Notes under the pieces: generated by a model
The model's database searches: none
Told to the model about the DNA's origin: nothing
Seen by the model: only the letters and a program-made list of their open reading frames with translations
From: Rhizophagus irregularis
Taxonomy: Eukaryota; Glomeromycota; Glomeromycetes; Glomerales; Glomeraceae
Direction of reading: 5' to 3'
NCBI RefSeq assembly: GCF_026210795.1
Contig: NC_089442.1
Span: forward strand, 4,926,501-4,990,500
Length of the DNA: 64,000 nt
Translations under genes and position numbers: made by a program
In this document: positions 58,095 to 64,000 of the stretch, piece after piece
How the letters are laid out: every line of letters starts with the position of its first letter
Numbering within the stretch: the first letter of the stretch is position 1

Positions 58095-58770
58095 CAAGTG
58101 AAACTAATCGCAACGTTAGAAATGGTCAATACCAAAGGCCCAACACAACAACTTGGAATACACCCGGGGGTAGAGCAGCTTAAAATGCGGTTCAGAAACA
58201 ATACGGCTGGAAAGATTATGATAAGGTTGATAAAGTTGATTTTATTTATTTGATTTTATTTAGTTATTTTTAGTTAACATAGTTATATTATTATAGCCTC
58301 AACGTGCTAGAGATGCTTCAGTCAATGTGGGCCCGGATTGGAAAGTTCTTGAAGAAATTGAATTTAATTGGCCAAGCTTAATTTAGATGTAGAGAATGTA
58401 GAAGACATGTACGTATCAAATTTTAATATCGTTGTTAACACTATAGAGTATAGACAAGTAATTTTTTAATTTATTTATTATTTTTTTTTCATTAGATCTT
58501 TACATGGCTTTTTATATTATTATGACAAAAATTATGATCTTATTCGTACCAAATCAGAAAAACCATTAACCCCTAACGATAAAGTTCAATATTTTGATTC
58601 TACATCTAAGGATCCTATATAACTTTTAAATTTAGAAAATATCACCGTTAATGAAAATTTATTGATAAACCACTTGAGACTGGGGACAAGGATAATATTA
58701 ATTCTCCAAGTGCATTATCATTGGAAGCAACCTTAATTAATCATTATTTGCATTACAAGTAGTTAATGAG
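58095..58770 (+). pseudogene. Captured fragment of eIF3 subunit D gene, introns retained
   Basis: Three exon pieces match eIF3d, a translation-initiation factor (Moe1 in fission yeast). First: ETNRNVRNGQYQRPNTTTWN, then GRAA, TAA, NAVQKQYGWKDYDK up to a donor at 58224. After an intron (58225-58296): PQRARDASVNVGPDWKVLEE and IEFN, then with a small frame slip LAKLNLDVENVED to a donor near 58410. After the next intron (acceptor near 58495): SLHGFLYYYDKNYDLIRTKS, EKPLTPNDKVQYFDSTSKDP and a TAA. LENITVNEN, with a slip, then continues to GDKDNINSPSALSLEATLIN and a donor at 58770. A section of about 50 residues (expected FATDAILATLM region) is missing. Stops at two places fit CAA to TAA. Retained introns show capture of genomic DNA and not of a cDNA. 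Confidence 0.85.
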
Positions 58771-58784
58771 GTAAGAATCATTCC

Positions 58785-58959
58785 TATACATGGGGGCGAA
58801 TTAGGTTCAAGCCATGACGAAAATATTACGGCACATTATACTAATTCGGCATTACACCGGGTGTAATACTTGAATCTTTGAACAAAATTTGGTATAATAA
58901 ATTTCACCAATACGCCATCTAAATGCCGAATTATCTGGAATAATTACGACCCCATGTAT
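58785..58959. mobile_element. 175-bp MITE, near-perfect 8-bp target duplication
   Basis: The left end TATACATGGGGGCGAATTA and the complement of the right end TATACATGGGGTCGTAATTA pair. Flanks ATCATTCC (58777-58784) and ATCGTTCC (58960-58967) differ at one base. It sits in what would be the intron after the last captured eIF3d exon. Length and 8-bp duplication suggest a hAT relative. Confidence 0.75.
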
Positions 58960-59034
58960 AATCGTTCCTATTTGTCTCATGTTTTCTAATTTTTTATGGA
59001 AAAATTATTTTTATTTTTTTTGTTTTTTTTATAA

Positions 59035-60180
59035 TTTTATTTTTTTTCAGAAATTCGGTTCCTTCGGTCTTAGGATTCGAGGTTGAATTTGGTAAGTTTC
59101 GAAGCAAATACTTTGAAACTTATATTTTCTTAATTTTAATTTTCTTACTTTTTTGTAGATATCGGTGTATTAGAATCCGGAATTGAATTTGATTTTGGTA
59201 AGTTTATAGGCGTAGTTTCAGATTGTTTTCATCATTTTTTTTTTATTAAAAGTTGTTTATTTTTTAGGTCTAGGTTTTTCAAAAATTCAGGCTGAACTTT
59301 CTTGGAAGGTAAGTTTCGAAACTTTTTTTAAAGTTTTTGTTTAATTTTGAAGAAACTAACCGTTTCCTTTTTTTTTGTCTATTTTGTAAAATCGTCTTCG
59401 GTTTTTAGGTCAACTTTTCGGGTAAGTTTCTTTAAAATAATTGAATTTTTTTTTCTAACTAACGATTCTTGTTTCTTTTTTCAGCTTCGGGCGTAATCTT
59501 CTCTCAGTGTATAGTAATTTAGTGGACTTTTAAGAAAACGAAACATGAGGACTTTCTTTTTTCAAGGTTATTCAACTTTGCGTTCAGGATTCTTTTGTAA
59601 GTATTTCGATTTGATTCGACTTGTGATTTTTTTTGCATTTATTTGGACTTTGATTTATCTTGGAACATAATGCCCCTCGATTTTGTTATTTATTTACCTT
59701 TGGATGATAATGTAATTACCCTTTGATTTTGTTGTTTTTACCTTTAGATGTAATTACCTTTTGATTTTACTTTTTTTTTACCTTTAGACATAATTACACT
59801 TTGGGCATGATTACACTTCGATTTTATTGTTATTTACCTTTACATTTCAATCTTCTTTATCTTTTAAATATAATGTTTTATATTAGTTTACTAAGTAAGC
59901 AATAAATTAATAGATTATCTTTAAGAAATTTACCATAATCTTTTTTTTTGTAGATTGTCTGGGGTATTGAGTTAAGAATTTAAAATGGTAAGTTTCGTTG
60001 CGTAAACCTACCATCTTTTTTTTTATTTTCTTTAGCAGAAACTCTAAATTTTCTTTTCTTTGTTTTTTTGTAGGTTCGAAAAGTATGATTAATGTTTAAA
60101 AATTGTAAGTTTTTTTTCGTTTTTGATAGAAATATTAATGGTGTCTACTTTTATTTGTAGATACCTGCTTCAGATTAAAA
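59035..60180 (+). repeat. Plus-strand exon-like blocks, second group
   Basis: About seven blocks bounded by T-rich acceptors and GTAAGTTT donors: 59051-59089 (AAATTCGGTTCCTTCGG...), 59160-59197 (ATATCGGTGTATTAGAATCC...), 59269-59309, 59410-59422, a longer one after TTTCAG at 59484, 59955-59987 and 60074-60104. A last acceptor (TTTATTTGTAG) precedes ATACCTGCTTCAG at 60161. Donor plus TTTCG (GTAAGTTTCGAAG, GTAAGTTTCTTT) recurs. Blocks are alike in style (TATCGGT...CCGGAATTGAATTTG) but not strict tandem copies. Confidence 0.65.
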
Positions 60181-60553
60181 AATGTAAAGATGAATGCAAT
60201 GCAATTTTAATTGTCTTACGCGCGTGTAGAGAATCAATTTTGATTATATTATTATAGATTTTAATATAGATGTTCAACATATTTTTATGATGAACATTTT
60301 AGGAATGAACATGCAATGAACATTTTTCCCGTGACTTGCTGATGGCTTGTATACCCAAACTAGATTATCTGATTATCAATCTTTTTTTTTTTAAGGTGTT
60401 TTTTGCTTTTTTTTTACGGTCTAAAAATTTTTTGAATCTTCTGAAAAAAAGTATGTAGCGTTTTTTTTATTTATCCTTCTTCAAATAAATAAAGTGAAAA
60501 TTAGATTTTTAACGAAGTTTTATTTCTTTAAGATATCTTCTACTACTATTAGT
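60181..60553. other. AT-rich spacer, no gene seen
   Basis: Only ATGAACATTT-type short repeats (60260-60330) and T-runs. Confidence 0.45.
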
Positions 60554-62000
60554 ATGGATGAGGTTGTAAATGTACTTTGTGGATTAAGCAAATTACATTG
60601 TAAAGTTTTATTTGGAGAATCAGAAAGATTTGAAGAATGGTTAAAGGAAAAAGGAATTAAGAATAAGGTAATATTAGATAAATGTATTTTTATTATTCAT
60701 CTTTTTTTTAAAAATTATAAATGGCATAGATATATTTAAGTATGCTCCTAAACAAATTTTATAATATATTAAAGTTTTAATTCTTTTTAAAGACCTGTGG
60801 AAGGAGGATAGAAAGGGTATTTAATATAAATATACCTCCTAACCAAATTTTACGCGAGAAAAGAATTAATTCTTTCTTATTTATAAAAGAAGGATGGGAG
60901 GAATACTTTATTTATGTCAATGTTATTTTCCAAAAATAAGCACTTTTTTTTTACTTGTAATTCTTGCTAAAATTTTATAATTTCAGCCAAAATGATTGTA
61001 ATGCATGTATGTATGAGTTGCTTATTTTTGGAAATTAATGGTATTTTTTTTTTAACAATATTAACGTTAAAAAAAAAATTTTTTATTTTATAGGATCCTT
61101 TATCAACATTTTCTCGACATTTAATCAATACAAAAAATGAATATTTATTAGATATTTGGAAAGAGAGAGTTAAGATTACTCCAAAAGATTTAAAACACAA
61201 AGGTGATATGGAGTTGACTACTGTCCTGACTTAGCAAATAAATATCTAGGAAAAAGGGTTTCTTGTTTTGACAGTGGTGATCATATTAATTTGCTAAAAG
61301 ATTTAGAAATTAAAATAATTGGTAAAAATAAGTCAGTTATTTTAAAATATAATGGTAAAGCTGTAGGTGCGGTCATACGTGATGCAGCAATAAAAAAATT
61401 ATCAAATCATTTTGGAATAAAAATTAAATCGATAATTGAAGGTCATCCTATCATTAAACGTGGAAAGGCACATGCATCTTTTGGAAAAATGGTTGGTGAC
61501 GGATTTCGTCCCAATCGTTTAAATTCTGGTTATGACAAATATGTTTATAAAACTTCTAACCCTGAGGAACAAAAAATACTTTGTGAGAATGGAATTACTT
61601 TGGCTAAATGGTTGTTTGAATTTGGAAAACAACATTTGCACTGGTCTGTCGATTCTTATGAAAAATTTAAAAATCAATCAGAATTAGATGATAATGAAAT
61701 TATAGGTGCAGTATTTTGTACTGAAAATTATGAAGCAATTGGACATATAGACAATGACCGGTCAGAATATGCTGTGGGATATGTTTATGAGGAAGGAATA
61801 GTTAAAGATGGATTTTTTTTTACCCAGAATATGGTATTGCAATTGAAATGTCGTCAAATTCCATTTGGTGCTGGTTGACTAAAGCGGTACATGGTACATC
61901 TAAACTTGACTTAAGTGATGGTGGAACCAGGTATACTGCTGCACTTACTTTATCTGAAAAAACGGCAAAAGCAATTGAAAGAAATAACGATAACATTTAA
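60554..62000 (+). pseudogene. Possible TET/JBP-like 2OG-Fe(II) oxygenase-domain protein, two frameshifts
   Basis: Exon 1 (60554-60667) starts MDEVVNVLCGLSKLHCKVLF; an intron of 426 bp follows (60668-61093). Exon 2 starts DPLSTFSRHLINTKNEYLLD. A one-base loss near 61207 shifts to YGVDYCPDLANKYLGKRVSC, then KSVILKYNGKAVGAVIRDAA and KMVGDGFRPNRLNSGYDKYV. The C-terminal domain has IIGAVFCTENYEAIGHIDND, then a slip in a T-run (61811-61820), then FFYPEYGIAIEMSSNSIWCW, LTKAVHGTSKLDL and GGTRYTAALTLSEK, ending at 62000. The pattern H-x-D (GHIDND), a distal H (AVHGT) and a following R (GTRYTA) is the metal- and 2-oxoglutarate-binding layout of the double-stranded beta-helix oxygenases that accompany some fungal transposons. 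This reading is an inference from motif order. The family also looks like a large Rhizophagus multigene family of unknown function. Confidence 0.55.
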
Positions 62001-63257
62001 AGTATTGTATTTGTTTTTTTTTTATTTTTAAAATTTTTTGTTATTTGAATAAAATTGATTACATAATCACATAAAATATTAGTTGTATGTCTATTAGTAT
62101 ATATTGTATCATATATAAAATGGGAATTCTAATTTTTTTCTACATAAAAAAAATGTAAAATTCTAATTTAATTTTCAGAAATTATAATTTTCCCCATCTC
62201 AACTGATCCTGCATTCTTTCTAATTTTATTATATGGTAATGATCGAGAAGCAAGAATTTTAAATTTAGCAAGTTTTTTTTATTATTTAGACTTTTTTAAA
62301 TAATTTTAGGGAATGGAGAGAAGGAGGTCATGGTCGTGGCTGTAGTAGTCATGATGGTATGCTATTTTATATAAAATCTTTACTACCAAATGAATATTTA
62401 ATCCATATTTAATTTATTGAAAAAAGAGAGTTGGGAATTATCCAGATTTTGGAATATCCGTCCAATATGTTTATACAAGATTTTCATATGACTTTTTTTT
62501 GTTAAACGACTTTGATTTTTCATTTGATATTTTTTTTTTAATTTATAAAAAATAACTTTATAATTTATTATTTATTAAATATGAGAACATTTATTATATG
62601 ATTACGTGACAGGATGAGAGCGAATAAATTTGCCTTTTTTTTGCTATGTATCATGCTATACTATATTGCGCAATTGATTTTCTTATTGCTGAATTTATTT
62701 GTTGCACCACATATTGATAACACGGATAAAATATGCATACTCACTGGCACCTCTAGTATTTATTTTACCTGTTAATAAAAATGTGGTTTCCGATTGTAGT
62801 TAATTATTGGCAACAACTAGTTGCCCTTCAGAATTGACCAATAAATATACCAACTGAAATGATTATTTAAACATCCTTTTATTTGTATGTGACGAAAATA
62901 TAAATCGGAAAATACAATTTACTTGTCCAACTTGATAATATTCAAATATATAAATAGTTACAAGTCGGAAGATTTCTTTATTAACTACAATAATCAGCAT
63001 ACTTCTGATACTCTTCCGATTTATATCCAATTTGTAATTGATACCGATTGCTCTCTAATTTACATATTAAAGATATACTCCAACCGACAATCATGCCGGT
63101 TAACCATCATTTTACCTATGTTAGGTAATTCTCTCGATCTCTTTGGATGGAACTTAATAGGTGAAAAACAAGAAATTAAACTAAAATTAGTTGATAAGAA
63201 ATCAGAAAAAGAAGTGGGGAAATTTTCCAGACAGAAGAAATAATAAACGAGACTTTA
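62001..63257. other. AT-rich spacer, no firm gene
   Basis: A short GGAATGGAGAGAAGGAGGTCATGGTCGTGGCTG stretch near 62310 has less biased composition but no usable frame. A frame at 62923-63243 lacks an ATG start and recognisable motifs. Confidence 0.4.
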
Positions 63258-64000
63258 TTATATGTGAAATTGCCTATTGATTGGTATTACAGCTTGATAT
63301 GAAACAAATTTCTTTTTACCAACTACAAAATTACAAGATACAAATCGGCTATATATGTAATGAATTGGGATTAAGCAATCCCGGCGTAAATCATAAAAAT
63401 TATTTTGCCAGAGTTCAATATTTGAGTTGTTTTCATTTTCATCGATACTTGTATAAAATCGTATATGCCGGTTTGGTGCTGGTTCGTACCATCTGATAAA
63501 TGCCAACAGATGAGTCGTAGGTTCACCTGATATTCTGATTGTATGCTCAAAATAATATTGCACCTGACCAGGATATAAATCGGTCGTTTCATTTCCTTGG
63601 TTTTCTTGGACGAATTTCGCCAAAATATATGCATTTTTCAAGTACTGAGGTGACATTGCTGATCCAAAAATTTCTGCTGCAATTAGCAAAGAGGCGAAAC
63701 TGATTAACTATGTTTGGTACAACAATAGAGCCACCTGAATTGGTTGATGTTGACTCGGCAATTGTTAAAAATTGGTGATCATAAGCACTATTATAGTAGT
63801 CGGTTAATATTTTATAAACATCATTAGGCAAAGCAACCCGATTTTTACTTGGTTTAAGCATTTCTCCAGGAAATGGCTCACTACCATTAATTGTATCATC
63901 AATTTCTTGACAAAAAATTTGTCTAAATTGAAGTAGTTCACCAAAATCTAGCTCATCGTAAGCGGCAAGAGTGCCAGTAGTGCTCCGGGATCTTAATAAT
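63258..64000 (-). pseudogene. Partial protein-coding gene of unknown function, frameshifted, runs off the window
   Basis: The minus-strand frame enters at 64000 (TTGTLAAYDELDFGELLQFR, then MLKPSKNRVALPNDVYKILT and TSTNSGGSIVVPNIVNQFR). A one-base slip near 63685 changes frame to LLIAAEIFGSAMSPQYLKNA, then GQVQYYFEHTIRISGEPTTH, FIRWYEPAPNRHIRFYTSID, NIELWQNNFYDLRRDCLIPI and the end IPINRQFHI at 63258. I remember similar C-termini (RWYQPA...NVELW...RDCIIPVHNI...INRKFHI) in repeated Rhizophagus proteins linked to transposons, function unknown. The slip suggests decay unless it is a sequencing error. Confidence 0.6.

Larger units (their letters stand above)
54183..60180. mobile_element. Large CACAGGTCGAAA-ended CACTA-like element; right end not found
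   Basis: Begins CACAGGTCGAAATATGAAAA after TTA, matching the ends of the 547-bp element at 17308. Subterminal ATCGGTCACCAATCGG motifs follow (54205-54360). Inside, in order: repeats of about 187 bp, the 300-bp module shared with the 5.5-kb element, a minus-polarity micro-exon array, a plus-polarity series and a captured eIF3d fragment. No complementary CGACCTGTG end exists before 64000, so the right boundary given is only the last related block, and the element may be truncated or longer. Confidence 0.6.

Noticed and set aside
58861-58920. Separate coding block after the eIF3d fragment
   Set aside because: It is the interior of the 175-bp MITE; frames are short and the ends are inverted.
60781-60800. 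AAGACCTGTGG as the missing right end of the 54-kb element
   Set aside because: Only the short ACCTGTG word matches. The neighbouring bases do not continue the CGACCTGTG end, and there are no subterminal ATCGG motifs or TTA flank.
62923-63243. 106-codon plus-strand frame
   Set aside because: Starts at TTG, has no recognisable motif and no splice or promoter support.

Overview
This is a very AT-rich, repeat-dense eukaryotic nuclear window. Coding regions are split by introns of about 58-80 bp with GT/AG ends, and transposon relics far outnumber host genes. The host genes are fungal: an APC/C activator very close to fission-yeast Slp1/Cdc20, a small secreted cysteine-rich protein and a C2H2 zinc-finger protein. 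Decayed Crinkler-type, FLYWCH-MULE, BED-hAT, pogo and CCHC-LINE sequences match what is known of arbuscular mycorrhizal fungi (Glomeromycotina, Rhizophagus-like). The taxon is an inference from composition and remembered family resemblance; no search was run.

Layout. 0.25-3.6 kb: decayed Tnp2-type transposase. 4.05-4.9 kb: array of about ten 83-bp hairpin units beside a 47-codon zinc-finger ORF. 5.7-12.4 kb (-): a five-exon gene of unknown function split by a 5541-bp CACTA-like element with a TAC target duplication. 12.4-15.8 kb: repeats, a hAT relic and a 50-bp satellite. 15.8-20.1 kb (-): a LINE (ORF1 and endonuclease), itself split by a 547-bp CACAGG-ended element, abutting a decayed Crinkler-like gene. 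20.9-22.1 kb: a MULE-like element filled with a minisatellite. 24.7 kb (+): secreted protein. 26.2-27.9 kb (-): cdc20. 28.7-33.4 kb: a hAT element with a pogo/Tigger element nested at its start codon. 34.2-36.6 kb: MULE with long terminal repeats. 36.6-39.1 kb: LINE 3' end with RNase H and poly(A). 39-43 kb: short elements. 44-45 kb: LINE ORF1. 46.7-49.5 kb: an element with a nested 1157-bp element. 51.3-53.2 kb: two convergent intron-containing genes. 53.5-54.0 kb: Harbinger relic. 54.2-60.2 kb: large CACAGG-ended element carrying a captured eIF3d gene fragment. 60.6-62.0 kb: decayed gene with a possible TET/JBP-like oxygenase domain. 63.3-64.0 kb (-): partial gene running off the end.

The most unusual signal is architectural. 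Four separate tandem arrays (6.5-7.5, 41.5-42.3, 47.0-49.2 and 55.8-57.6 kb, all minus-strand polarity) and a looser plus-strand series (57.8-60.2 kb) are built from exon-sized blocks of about 30-65 nt, bounded by good splice acceptors and donors. In the four minus arrays each short intron-like spacer carries a stem-loop. The stem sequence differs between loci, and between units inside one locus, while base pairing is kept. At least two of the hosts are large CACTA-like elements that also share a module of about 300 bp ending in a tRNA T-arm-like hairpin.

Most inactivated transposase genes are broken by nonsense codons that one C-to-T or G-to-A change explains, which suggests methylation- or RIP-like decay. 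Exon boundaries were read by eye from splice motifs and conserved protein frames.
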